A stretch of 64,000 nucleotides of DNA. It comes from Marinobacter sp. BW6 (GTDB lineage: Bacteria; Pseudomonadota; Gammaproteobacteria; Pseudomonadales; Oleiphilaceae). The stretch's first letter is position 1. Each line of letters starts with the position of its first letter. Below, in pieces: positions 53,354 to 61,986 of the stretch. The translations under genes and the position numbers were made by a program. Location of the stretch: positions 1,612,001 through 1,676,000 of the forward strand of contig NZ_VIRN01000064.1 of the NCBI RefSeq assembly GCF_008107725.1, written 5' to 3'. The notes under the pieces were generated by a model that ran no database searches, was not told the origin of the DNA, and worked only from the letters and a program-made list of their open reading frames with translations.

Positions 53354-56300
53354 CGAGGACACCGGAAACATCAGACGACAGGCCGCACGAGCAGCCGGCA
53401 CACCCGCGCCGTCTTCGGTTCTGGTTGCTGGTCGGTCTGGCGGTATTGATTCTCGTGCCTGCCCTTGTGGTGTCAGCTGTTTTGCTGGCCCTGCGCTCCG
53501 AGACGGGGACAGCCTGGGTTATAGAGCAGGTGCCAGGCCTTCAGGTGGAAAATGACCGGGGATCCCTGTTTGGTCAGTGGCAGGCTGACCACCTGCAATG
53601 GCGGGGCTACGGGGTTGAAGTGGTCGTTGAGTCGCCACTCGTGGACTGGTCGCCTTCCTGCCTGTTCCAAAAACAGCTGTGTATTGAGAATCTGGAGGCA
53701 GAGACGCTCGAAGTCACCCAGTTACCCCCGGCTGACAAATCCGAAGGCGGGAGCCCCATCACACTGCCAAGCGTGGACCTGCCGCTGGCGCTGAATATCG
53801 GTGGCGTCCGGGTAGGGCCTTTTAGCTTCAACGGCAATAGAGTCTGGGACCGGTTTGAGCTGGACGCGGGGGGATCGGGCGCCGACTGGAACATTAAGCG
53901 CGCCTGGTATCAGTTGGGCGAGTACACGGTGTCCGCCGCTGGCCGGATAGAGACTCGCAGGGACTGGCCTGTCAATCTGGAAGTCAAAGCCGACATACCG
54001 CCGCCTTACGGAGATGAGTGGCTTCTCGACGCCCGGCTCTCCGGCAGCGTTCGGGATCTGATGGTCGCTGCATCCAGTCGCGGCTACCTGAATGCTGAAC
54101 TCTCGGGGGAAGTCGAGCCGCTCGATCCAGCCCTGCCGGCACAGTTGAGGCTAACCTCGGATCAGTTCCGCGCAGCGCAGGCGCTGCCTGAGACCCTTGT
54201 GCTCAATGATTGGTCTGTGGACGCCCGGGGTAGCCTGCAGGAGGGTTTTCGTACCCGGGGGCAAGCCACGCTTCCGGGCACGGCAGGCCCGGTACGGCTG
54301 ACGCTGGAGGGCCTGGCGACGACTCGCGCGGCCGAGAACATCCGGATCGAGCTGGCCGCGGGGCGGGCGAGCGGGGCCGGGCAGGATACTGTGGTGGCCA
54401 ATGGCAATGTTTCCTGGCGCCAGGGCCTCGAAGCCAGTGCCGATATCCGTTTGCGCGGATTTCCCTGGTATACGTTGATTCCTGGTCTTGAAACGCCAGT
54501 GGTAACCCTTCGTTCCCTGGATGGCACCGTGTCCTGGCGTGAGGGGAGCTACCACGCAGACCTTGAAGCTGGTGTCGATGGTCCTCAGGGCAGCGCGGAA
54601 CTGGCCACCACGGTGGATGGTGATACCGAGCAGACCACACTGACCAACCTGACCGTCAGCACAGGCGCGGGGTCTCTTACCGGCAACGGATCGGTGAACT
54701 TTTCCGGACCACTTTCCTGGCAGGCGGCCTTGAGCCTCAAGGATTTCAATCCCGGTTATTGGGTACCTGTTCTGGAAGCAAGTTTAAGCGGTGATGTGAC
54801 GACCGAGGGACAGCTCGGGGATGGTCCGGTACCCGCCATGAACGCCGGATGGGATCTTGAGGGCGTCTGGCGTTCCAATCCGGCGTCTCTGCAGGGCCGG
54901 CTCGATACCTCATCTGGCAGTTGGGAACTATCCGACCTGCGGCTGTTGGTGGGCGAAAACCGTATTGAGGGCAACGGTACCTGGGGCGATGTGCTGCGTG
55001 GTGATCTGGCTCTGAATCTGCCAGCGCCAGAGATTGTTCTGCCCGGCCTGACGGGGAACCTGCAAGCCAGCCTGACTGCGGAGGGAACACCAGAGCGCCC
55101 GACGGGACAGCTTAGGGCGAATGGCAAAAACCTGGCCTGGCAGGATGAGCTTGCCCTTGAAACCCTGAGTCTTGAGGCCGACCTGCAGGAGGGGATGCGC
55201 CTTGTCAGCCGTTTGCAGGCGGAAAACCTCAAAGGGTTCGGGCAAGAGCTTGAAATCCTCACTCTGGAAGCCAATGGCACCCAGGGAAAGCACACCGTGA
55301 GCATCGGAGCACGTCATGCGGAGGCTGACCTTGAGCTGGGTTTCGCAGGAGGGGCCGGCGCTGACTGGAAAACCTGGCAGGGAGAGTTGTCTCGGGGCGT
55401 GATTGACCTTCCGGAACAGTCCCAGCAATGGCGGCTGCAGGCCCCGGCGACCCTGGCTTACAAAGCCGATGGTGAACTCACATTTGGCAATCATTGCTGG
55501 CGCTGGGAAGAGAGTACGGTTTGTGCTGAGGACCAGACACTGCTCCCGGTCCCCCGCATTGCCTATCGTATCGACCGTTTCCCTGCTGTGGCCCTGGCAC
55601 CCTTGCTGCCAGAGACTTTACGCTGGGACGGCCGGATCAACGGAGAGGTTGATTTCACCACCACCGGCGACGGCCCTGACGGACGCGTTTTCCTGGACGC
55701 CGGCGAAGGACAATTCCAGCTGCTGGTGGACGGGGAGTGGGAGTCGCTCGCCTACAATACCCTGACGACCGAGGTCGGCCTGAAGCCGAAACAAGCCGAT
55801 CTTTCGGTCCGTCTTTCCGGCCCGGAGCTTGGTGATTTCACGCTGGACATGGAGCTGGATCCGAACTCGGAGGACCGCAACGTCGAGGGTTCCTTCAGTC
55901 TCGAGGGTCTGGATATTGCCCTTGCAGGGCTGCTTTCCGGGCTGGATGAAGTTGCCGGTCGCGTGAACGGCCAGGGCCAGCTCTCCGGCCCGCTGATGAA
56001 ACCGGCGGTGACCGGCGAACTGCATCTAGTGAATGGACGGGTTTCCGATCCCCGCTTGCCGGTACCGATCGAGGAGGTGATCGCCAGCGTTCAGTTTGGC
56101 GGTTACTCGGCCGAGATCAGTGGCAGGATCCGGAGCAATGCGCGAAGCCAGACCATTGTGGATGGCGTGATCGATTGGCAACAGTCTCCCCGGGGCGAAA
56201 TCACGATTTCCGGCAGCCGTGTGCCATTTAACCTGGAGCCCTACGCGCAGCTTGAGGTGGAGCCGGACCTGACCATCGTTTTCAGTGAAGGAGTCCTGGA

Positions 56301-57111
56301 GGTATCCGGACAGGTCGGCGTGCCAAGAGGCGACATCGAGATACAGGGTTTGCCGGAGCAGGCCGTGTCGGTATCGGAGGATGAGGTCATTGTCGGCGTG
56401 GAGCGGGAGGAGCCCGTTGTCCGATCGCTGAACATGGATGTGACAGTGGTCGTTGGAGAAGATCAGGTGACCTTTGCCGCCTTCGGCGTGACCGGTGATC
56501 TGAAGGGGTCTCTTCGCATTGGCAATGACATGGATACTCGCGGCACGCTCCAGCTGGTCAATGGCCAGTATGAAGCCTATGGTCAGGAGCTCGAGCTCAG
56601 GCGGGCAAGACTGTTGTTCGTGGGCAATCTTACCCAACCCTATCTGGACATCGAGGCCGTCCGTACCGTGGATACCGTTGTTGCCGGTATTCGCCTGACC
56701 GGCCCTGTGCAGTCGCCCCAGACGGAAGTATTCTCCAACCCCGATATGCCCCAGACGGACGCGCTTTCCTATGTCATTCTTGGTAGGGCGCCCCAGAGCC
56801 GGGGTGATGAGGGCCAGATGAGCCGGGCGGCGCTGTCACTGGGGCTGACCCAGACCAACAAGGTGACGGGGCAAATTGGCGAAGAGTTTGGCATCCGCCA
56901 GCTCACCCTGGAAGCGGAGGGCTCCGGCGATCAGACCTCGGTTGTGGCGAGCGGCTATCTGACGGATGAGCTGAGTGTTCGCTACGGTGTCGGCATCTTC
57001 GAGCCGATCACTACGGTCGCTCTTCGCTACGATCTGGGCCGCTACTTCTATCTGGAGGCTGCCAGCGGGCTGGCGGCCTCCCTGGATATTTTCTACACCC
57101 GGGATTTCTGA
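53350..57111 (+). CDS. tamB: TamB, inner-membrane-anchored periplasm-spanning protein
   Basis: A 1253-aa AsmA-like protein forming a beta-taco bridge between inner and outer membranes and partnering TamA; it is implicated in phospholipid transport. An N-terminal helix (about 21-48, LVGLAVLILVPALVVSAVLL) anchors it. Long repetitive beta-strands follow, and the conserved DUF490 C-terminus contains DALSYVILGRAPQSRGDEGQ and ends FYTRDF. GTG start in a GTGA overlap with tamA, so the pair is translationally coupled. Confidence 0.95.
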   Translation: MTRTPETSDDRPHEQPAHPRRLRFWLLVGLAVLILVPALVVSAVLLALRSETGTAWVIEQVPGLQVENDRGSLFGQWQADHLQWRGYGVEVVVESPLVDWSPSCLFQKQLCIENLEAETLEVTQLPPADKSEGGSPITLPSVDLPLALNIGGVRVGPFSFNGNRVWDRFELDAGGSGADWNIKRAWYQLGEYTVSAAGRIETRRDWPVNLEVKADIPPPYGDEWLLDARLSGSVRDLMVAASSRGYLNAELSGEVEPLDPALPAQLRLTSDQFRAAQALPETLVLNDWSVDARGSLQEGFRTRGQATLPGTAGPVRLTLEGLATTRAAENIRIELAAGRASGAGQDTVVANGNVSWRQGLEASADIRLRGFPWYTLIPGLETPVVTLRSLDGTVSWREGSYHADLEAGVDGPQGSAELATTVDGDTEQTTLTNLTVSTGAGSLTGNGSVNFSGPLSWQAALSLKDFNPGYWVPVLEASLSGDVTTEGQLGDGPVPAMNAGWDLEGVWRSNPASLQGRLDTSSGSWELSDLRLLVGENRIEGNGTWGDVLRGDLALNLPAPEIVLPGLTGNLQASLTAEGTPERPTGQLRANGKNLAWQDELALETLSLEADLQEGMRLVSRLQAENLKGFGQELEILTLEANGTQGKHTVSIGARHAEADLELGFAGGAGADWKTWQGELSRGVIDLPEQSQQWRLQAPATLAYKADGELTFGNHCWRWEESTVCAEDQTLLPVPRIAYRIDRFPAVALAPLLPETLRWDGRINGEVDFTTTGDGPDGRVFLDAGEGQFQLLVDGEWESLAYNTLTTEVGLKPKQADLSVRLSGPELGDFTLDMELDPNSEDRNVEGSFSLEGLDIALAGLLSGLDEVAGRVNGQGQLSGPLMKPAVTGELHLVNGRVSDPRLPVPIEEVIASVQFGGYSAEISGRIRSNARSQTIVDGVIDWQQSPRGEITISGSRVPFNLEPYAQLEVEPDLTIVFSEGVLEVSGQVGVPRGDIEIQGLPEQAVSVSEDEVIVGVEREEPVVRSLNMDVTVVVGEDQVTFAAFGVTGDLKGSLRIGNDMDTRGTLQLVNGQYEAYGQELELRRARLLFVGNLTQPYLDIEAVRTVDTVVAGIRLTGPVQSPQTEVFSNPDMPQTDALSYVILGRAPQSRGDEGQMSRAALSLGLTQTNKVTGQIGEEFGIRQLTLEAEGSGDQTSVVASGYLTDELSVRYGVGIFEPITTVALRYDLGRYFYLEAASGLAASLDIFYTRDF

Positions 57112-57113
57112 GT

Positions 57114-57818
57114 TCAGTCCAGCTCGAAGGTGGCGCTCACTGAGGCCTGGATTTCCCGCTCACCCACGCTTGAAACCGTATCCGACATGGATTTGGCCTC
57201 CGCCATCATCATTGGTACCGGGCGGTGTCCGCCATTGATATTGATGGTGACCACATCACCGCAGGTCTGGTCGAGCTGACTGGCCACGAATCGGCACCGG
57301 GCCTGGGCGTCTGCGATGGCTCTGGCTAGTGCTTCCTGTTCCATAACGGTCTCATCCGAATGGAAGAACTGGTGAGGGCCGAGGTGGTAATCCAGGCCCA
57401 CAGCCTGGGCCTTCTGAAGCAGGGGATTGAGCAGAGTAAGGTCACTGATGCTGAAGCTGATGGTCTGGGAGGCGACGGCCTGCTTGCGGGGCTCCTCGTC
57501 CCTTTCCGATGCGGGCAGAGTTCGGGTGTAAAGGTTCACCGACGCATCTGCGTAGTCATTGAGCTGATCCCGGTACTCGGTAATACCCTCGCGCCACTGC
57601 TCCATCAGAGCAGCCACCCGTTCGGTGGCCTTCTGGGGAAGTTCATGCTCTGCACTGGCAGTAAACTGGAGCCTGGCGCTGTCCGGCTCATAGCGGACAC
57701 TGCCTTCGCCGGTGAGCGTCACTTCGCCCGCTATTGCCATAGCCGGCACGGTGAGCGCCAGGGTAAGAAGCAAACGGGACTTTCGGTTTGAACGGGGCTT
57801 GCGGTTCCATCCGATCAT
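57114..57818 (-). CDS. SIMPL-domain (DUF541) periplasmic protein
   Basis: A 234-aa secreted protein. The signal peptide (about 1-33, SRLLLTLALTVPAMAIAGEV) is followed by one SIMPL domain (TLTGEGSVRYEPDSARLQFT, then IQASVSATFELD at the end). Brucella BP26 and YggE of E. coli are in this family, associated with stress and oxidative protection. ATG 57818 has AGGAGG 6 nt upstream; a longer frame to 57905 is unlikely. Convergent with tamB, 2 nt between stops. Confidence 0.9.
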   Translation of the reverse strand: MIGWNRKPRSNRKSRLLLTLALTVPAMAIAGEVTLTGEGSVRYEPDSARLQFTASAEHELPQKATERVAALMEQWREGITEYRDQLNDYADASVNLYTRTLPASERDEEPRKQAVASQTISFSISDLTLLNPLLQKAQAVGLDYHLGPHQFFHSDETVMEQEALARAIADAQARCRFVASQLDQTCGDVVTININGGHRPVPMMMAEAKSMSDTVSSVGEREIQASVSATFELD

Positions 57819-57849
57819 GGTATTTCCTCCTTTGGAAACCATTGTTTGG

Positions 57850-58584
57850 TCAGGACTCGCCGGAATCCGGTTCCAGGCGGGCCAGTTTGAATCGGCGGGC
57901 GGCATCTACGAACTGGCCAAAGATGCGTCGGTGCCCACCATGGTAGAACAGGTATTCCGGGTGCCACTGGATCCCAGTCAGCCATTGGCGCCCGGTACTC
58001 TCAATGCCCTGTACGAAAAGATCATTGTCGAGGGCGGTCACTCGAAGATTGCGGCCAAGACGTTTGATCGCCTGGCTGTGAATACGGTTGGCGCCGATCA
58101 CCGGCGAGCGCATGGCTTGTTCAAGCCGGCTTGGCGTGACCAGGCGGACGGTTTGCAGGGGCAGCAACAGGGGTCGATGCCGAGTATTGACCCTCAGAGG
58201 GGTCACGTTCTGACATAGGGACCCGCCATGGAAAACGTTGATGAACTGGGCGCCCCGGCAAATCCCGAGCACGGGAATGCCGATGGCCTCAGCCTGCTCA
58301 AGGAGCGACTGGTCCGTTGCATCCCGTTTGCGATCATAGTTTGCGGTAACCTGGGGTTCCTGGCCATAGCGCTCGGGATGGACATGAGTGCCTCCCGAGA
58401 GCACAAGGCCATCAAGCATCGCTACGGCTACCCGTGACCCGGGACGAATGTAGTGTGTGCGGGCGCCGTGAAGCCGTAGGCCAAGGCTGATAAGACGATG
58501 GGCCAGGCTTTTGCGGGTGGGGCCGCTGATGCCGATGGTCAGGCCGGGAACCTCAAGCTCCTGTTCGGGATACTGTTCAGACAT
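57850..58584 (-). CDS. Class I glutamine amidotransferase-like gamma-glutamyl hydrolase (peptidase C26, PuuD-like)
   Basis: A 244-aa protein with the nucleophile elbow LGICRGAQFINV (Cys about 113), the oxyanion region LDGLVLSGGTHVHPERY (about 60) and the His-Glu pair in GIQWHPEYLFY. PuuD-type relatives hydrolyse gamma-glutamyl-GABA. Its ATG overlaps the last 8 bases of the amidoligase gene, so the two are translationally coupled. A linked pair of amide-bond maker and gamma-glutamyl cleaver suggests a turnover or synthesis cycle of a gamma-glutamyl compound, with substrate unknown. Confidence 0.9.
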   Translation of the reverse strand: MSEQYPEQELEVPGLTIGISGPTRKSLAHRLISLGLRLHGARTHYIRPGSRVAVAMLDGLVLSGGTHVHPERYGQEPQVTANYDRKRDATDQSLLEQAEAIGIPVLGICRGAQFINVFHGGSLCQNVTPLRVNTRHRPLLLPLQTVRLVTPSRLEQAMRSPVIGANRIHSQAIKRLGRNLRVTALDNDLFVQGIESTGRQWLTGIQWHPEYLFYHGGHRRIFGQFVDAARRFKLARLEPDSGES

Positions 58585-59578
58585 ACCCGTTCTTGGTCAA
58601 CCAGTCGTCGGTGGTTTCCTGCCAGCTGTGGGTCAGGTTGTGCAGGTTGAGTTTCCGCCGCTCCCGGAATAGCCGGCGTATGTCGGCCAGGTCGTCCGGG
58701 TTGTTGGCCAGTTGCTCCAGTACGATCCAATCATTCCACACGGTAGAAAAATGCCAATCGGGATTATCGATGTCGCAATCCGGCAACCGGTAGTGCAGGG
58801 TGGGCCGACTCTTGATTCTCGGATCCTTGACGTGGCGTTCCAGGCGTTCCCTGTCCAGGTGCGCAAAGAGCGGGAGCAGATCAAGCGCACGGTTGCGGGT
58901 TGGATTGAACTCCAGGTAGTCCTCCATCAGCTCGCCGAGGTTCGGGTGGTAGTTGTCTTCCATCAAAAGCTCGGTGTAGCGCCCGTGCCAGGGTTCGATG
59001 TAGGTGGTGAATTTGCGGCTGACATCCAGTTGATGACGGTTTTTGAGCCAGTCGTAGAGCGCCGCGAACGCCTGAAAGTAACGCACCATTGTCTTCGGGC
59101 TGAGATCGGGAAGTTCCGGATTCAACTGCAGGCCGAAGGCGAAATAGATGGCGTCCCGGCTGCCCAGGGCTCCGGCGTTTCTCAGTTTGTCTACGAGGGT
59201 TTCAATTACCTCCAGACTGGAGAAACCCAAGGGCGGGCTGATGATCTCCAGCGGCACTATGCGCTCGGCAGCAGCGTCAATCACATCCATCGCCTGCCCC
59301 CCCAGTTCCCGGATCGATTGCGGAAAACGCTCATCGGCCAGATCGAGATCCTTGATCGGGTCGGAATCAAGCTCCACCGTGAACTCGCCCAGCGCTGTCT
59401 GCAGCGTTGTCACATAGCGTGACTGAAGTACAGGAGTACCTTCCAGCAGTCTCGCGGCCAATGTGACCAGTTCATCGTAGCCCAGACCAGACAGTTCGAT
59501 CTCGACGCCAACGCGGCGTTCTTTCCCTTCGTTCGTCTCTAGGATGTCAGGCATCCTGCAGGCACTGGTTTGGGTCAT
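58577..59578 (-). CDS. Amidoligase-family enzyme (PF12224)
   Basis: A 333-aa cytoplasmic protein of the amidoligase group, a glutamine-synthetase-like ATP-dependent carboxylate-amine ligase fold. Signature blocks are RRVGVEIELSGLGYDELVTL (about 21-40, metal/ATP Glu residues), EFTVELDSDP and EIISPPLGFSSLEVIETLV. These correspond to the conserved E-x-E strands and the PP loop. FAFGLQLNPEL follows. Comparative genomics has linked this family to class-I glutamine amidotransferases in predicted peptide or metabolite modification; the product has not been identified here. The next gene is its overlapping amidotransferase-like partner. Confidence 0.85.
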   Translation of the reverse strand: MTQTSACRMPDILETNEGKERRVGVEIELSGLGYDELVTLAARLLEGTPVLQSRYVTTLQTALGEFTVELDSDPIKDLDLADERFPQSIRELGGQAMDVIDAAAERIVPLEIISPPLGFSSLEVIETLVDKLRNAGALGSRDAIYFAFGLQLNPELPDLSPKTMVRYFQAFAALYDWLKNRHQLDVSRKFTTYIEPWHGRYTELLMEDNYHPNLGELMEDYLEFNPTRNRALDLLPLFAHLDRERLERHVKDPRIKSRPTLHYRLPDCDIDNPDWHFSTVWNDWIVLEQLANNPDDLADIRRLFRERRKLNLHNLTHSWQETTDDWLTKNGYV

Positions 59579-59691
59579 GCTACTCCCTGATTCGTGAGGA
59601 CTCGTGCACTAACCATATCACACCGCTGTCGATCATCATTGTTAAGCGAATGCAGGAAAATCATGGGCCTGACTTTACACTGGATAAAACA

Positions 59692-59725
59692 CTGTATATA
59701 GTCAGTTTACTGTATAAAAAAACAG
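59692..59725 (+). promoter_or_regulatory. LexA operator (SOS boxes) of lexA-sulA
   Basis: CTGTATAAAAAAACAG (59710-59725) fits CTGT-N8-ACAG exactly. A weaker box, CTGTATATAGTCAGTT (59692-59707), precedes it, recalling the tandem operators of E. coli lexA. About 70-100 nt before the lexA start. Confidence 0.88.
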
Positions 59726-59791
59726 GGCATCCGGAACGGCCTTTTCGACAGGAAAACGTTGGTGCCGGCCCCGATTTAGCGGAGTAGCTTG

Positions 59792-60400
59792 ATGAAGCTG
59801 ACAGCAAGGCAGTCACAGGTACTGGATATCATACGCCGATACGTCGATGAGACCGGCTATCCGCCAACTCGCGCTGAAATCGCGGCGGAACTGGGTTTCC
59901 GCTCAGCCAATGCTGCAGAGGAACATCTTCGGGCGCTGGCACGGAAAGGTGCCATTGAAATGGTGCCGGGGGCCAGCCGCGGTATTCGTTTGCCTGAGGC
60001 AGAAGAGGATCTGGGGTTACCGGTTATCGGCCAGGTCGCTGCGGGTAGTCCGATCCTCGCCCAGGAGCATATTGAGGATCACTGTACTCTTCAGCCTGAG
60101 TTCTTCTCGCCATCGGCAGATTACCTGTTGCGGGTTAGGGGCATGAGTATGAAGGACATCGGCATTCTTGATGGCGATTTGCTGGCAGTGCACAGCACCC
60201 AGGATGTTCACAATGGCCAGGTGGTTGTGGCTCGGGTAGGCGATGAGGTCACGGTGAAACGTTTCCGCAAGGAAGGCTCGAAAGTCTACCTTATTGCCGA
60301 GAACGAAGAATTCGCGCCGATTGAAGTGGACCTCACTGAACAGGAACTGTTCATCGAAGGCCTGGGTGTCGGTGTTATCCGCCGCTCTGATCTGCACTGA
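59792..60400 (+). CDS. lexA: LexA repressor
   Basis: A 202-aa SOS repressor. The winged helix (1-65) has [20 protein letters not shown] and [15 protein letters not shown]. The S24-type self-cleavage domain has scissile Ala84-Gly85 (QVAAGSPI), Ser119 (VRGMSMKD) and Lys156 (VTVKRF), exactly the E. coli numbering if ATG 59792 is the start. A TTG three bases before is in frame, but GGAG at 59781-59784 suits the ATG. It is autoregulated via the SOS boxes and followed by sulA 41 nt later. Confidence 0.97.
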   Translation: MKLTARQSQVLDIIRRYVDETGYPPTRAEIAAELGFRSANAAEEHLRALARKGAIEMVPGASRGIRLPEAEEDLGLPVIGQVAAGSPILAQEHIEDHCTLQPEFFSPSADYLLRVRGMSMKDIGILDGDLLAVHSTQDVHNGQVVVARVGDEVTVKRFRKEGSKVYLIAENEEFAPIEVDLTEQELFIEGLGVGVIRRSDLH

Positions 60401-60441
60401 ACAGTCCGGATAGCCTCAGATAGATTGAAAACGGGTGAATT

Positions 60442-60933
60442 ATGGAACAAATGAGCTTTAATCAGAATCTGGCCTACAATCCCAATGCTCTGTCCTGTTC
60501 AGTGCCGGCAACCGCCGCCCGCGAGCGACGCTCCGTTATTCGCGCCCGACGCTCTCCGGAAACCACCGAAGCTCAGGTCTCGGGCAACGTAACAGAAATT
60601 ATTCTGCCGGAAGGCCAGGTAGAAAATTTCCAGCTGCTGTTGCCCATGCTGACCCAACTGAACCAGGAAAAGCGTTGGCTGGCTTGGATCGACCCGCCTC
60701 AGGCATTGGTCAGCAAGTGGCAAAAAATGCACGGGATCGTGGCTGGGGAGTTGCTGGTGCTTCGTTCAACGCCAGACTATCCTGCGCAGGAGCTGGCCGA
60801 GCGAGCCCTCAGTGCGGGTACGTGTCATGCGGTGGTCATGTGGACCCGTAAACTGGGCCGCGCTGCTTTCGAATCCCTGCAAAAGGCCTCTGCCGAAGGC
60901 AGCAGCCACGGGGTTGTTCTCAGGCAGCGTTAG
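60442..60933 (+). CDS. sulA: SulA-type cell-division inhibitor
   Basis: A 163-aa protein. SulA binds FtsZ during the SOS response and blocks septation until DNA is repaired. The conserved SulA core, VTEIILPEGQVENFQLLLPM and RWLAWIDPPQALVSKW, is present, and the variable N-terminus is basic. It follows lexA in the same orientation, as in Pseudomonas, so it is co-induced by LexA cleavage. Confidence 0.93.
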   Translation: MEQMSFNQNLAYNPNALSCSVPATAARERRSVIRARRSPETTEAQVSGNVTEIILPEGQVENFQLLLPMLTQLNQEKRWLAWIDPPQALVSKWQKMHGIVAGELLVLRSTPDYPAQELAERALSAGTCHAVVMWTRKLGRAAFESLQKASAEGSSHGVVLRQR

Positions 60934-60937
60934 TCGT

Positions 60938-61198
60938 TCAGTGGAGCGTGTAGGAGGGCTGGGCGTCTGAGGCGTCCAGTTCGTCATCTTCCCAGTCGAT
61001 ATCGTGGGCAACATTGCCGACAGCCTCAATGCCGGCGGCGATCATTGCTTTTGCGACGGACATATCACGGTCTTCCATCATTTCCCGGGCTTCTTCCGAG
61101 AAAGAGATTTTTACCAGCGGCGCACTGTCATCATCAATGCGGCGCAGGGCGTAATCGCCGTTGGTCAGTTGCACGATTTCAAAAAACGATGGTGACAT
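60938..61198 (-). CDS. Conserved small acidic protein (PA3009-like position)
   Basis: An 86-aa cytoplasmic protein, very acidic at the C-terminus (HDIDWEDDELDASDAQP), with a compact N-terminus SFFEIVQLTNGDYALRRIDD. No catalytic motif. Its place after lexA-sulA in opposite orientation matches the small conserved gene in Pseudomonas, which supports it as real. Function unknown. Confidence 0.8.
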   Translation of the reverse strand: MSPSFFEIVQLTNGDYALRRIDDDSAPLVKISFSEEAREMMEDRDMSVAKAMIAAGIEAVGNVAHDIDWEDDELDASDAQPSYTLH

Positions 61199-61249
61199 TC
61201 AATAAACCTTCAAGTTAATACGACCTGGAAAGCAGGTTGTTCGGGTGGC

Positions 61250-61762
61250 TTACCACTCGCTGTGCTGGTCTTCCAGATCGTCGGCAAAATTTTTGACTGC
61301 ATTCAGTGTTTTCAGCAACGCCGTCGCGGATCGATCCGGCCCGGAATCGGCGGACACCGCGATGATGTTCTCCGCGCTGACGGTTTTTTTGGTCGCCGGT
61401 GGTCGGCTCTGCGACCGTTCCAATTGTTCCATGTGGTTCCACCAGCTTCCCGAGTGCTGTTCAAGCTCTCTCAGCCGACCTATTTCATTCGGTTCCGGTC
61501 CGATCAGAGAGGCCAGTTCACCCAGAGTTGCAGGTTCTTCGGATTTTCTCTGGTACAGCCTGGCAATCATCACCAGCAATAATTTCCGGGACCTGAGGAG
61601 CAGCTCAATCGCCCCTTGAATCGCTGCCTCCCGGCGCAAGGCCTGTTCCGCTTCGTTGGGGGACTGCCCTTCACCCTCGACCGTTGGCCGGTCCAGTTGC
61701 CCGAGCAGAGTGCGGGCGAGAAAGAGTTTTTGCGAAACCAGCGAGTGCCATTGCGAGGCCAT
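61250..61762 (-). CDS. DUF6586-family protein
   Basis: A 170-aa helical cytoplasmic protein. It begins MASQWHSLVSQKLFLARTLL and includes REAAIQGAIELLLRSRKLLL and FADDLEDQHSEW at the end. It corresponds by position (sulA-small acidic gene-this gene) to the DUF6586 gene upstream of topA in Pseudomonas, but topA does not follow here. Function unknown. It leads a leftward pair with the small acidic gene. Confidence 0.8.
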   Translation of the reverse strand: MASQWHSLVSQKLFLARTLLGQLDRPTVEGEGQSPNEAEQALRREAAIQGAIELLLRSRKLLLVMIARLYQRKSEEPATLGELASLIGPEPNEIGRLRELEQHSGSWWNHMEQLERSQSRPPATKKTVSAENIIAVSADSGPDRSATALLKTLNAVKNFADDLEDQHSEW

Positions 61763-61846
61763 GGAATACCTTCAATCCCCCAGCGCGGGTGTAACCCCGG
61801 AAAATTAATTGATCACTGTACCATTTTCGGTGGCGAATTTCTTCAA

Positions 61847-61862
61847 CTGTCTGTGCAGACAG
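61847..61862. promoter_or_regulatory. Palindrome CTGTCTG-TG-CAGACAG in a divergent promoter region
   Basis: A 16-bp near-perfect dyad of the CTGT-N8-ACAG form lies between the DUF6586 gene (start 61762, leftward) and the DUF1329 gene (start 61987, rightward). It could be a LexA-like box or the site of another dimeric regulator; the inner bases are not the AT-rich ones usual for SOS boxes. Confidence 0.45.
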
Positions 61863-61986
61863 GTTTCACAATTAAATACAAACAATCACTTGAAACGACC
61901 GTTTGAATTTGGCACAAAGGCCCCCGGCTGTGCGAGTTCTGATCGTTGCGGCTGCCCAACAGCATGAATTTCTGGAGGTGTAAGGG

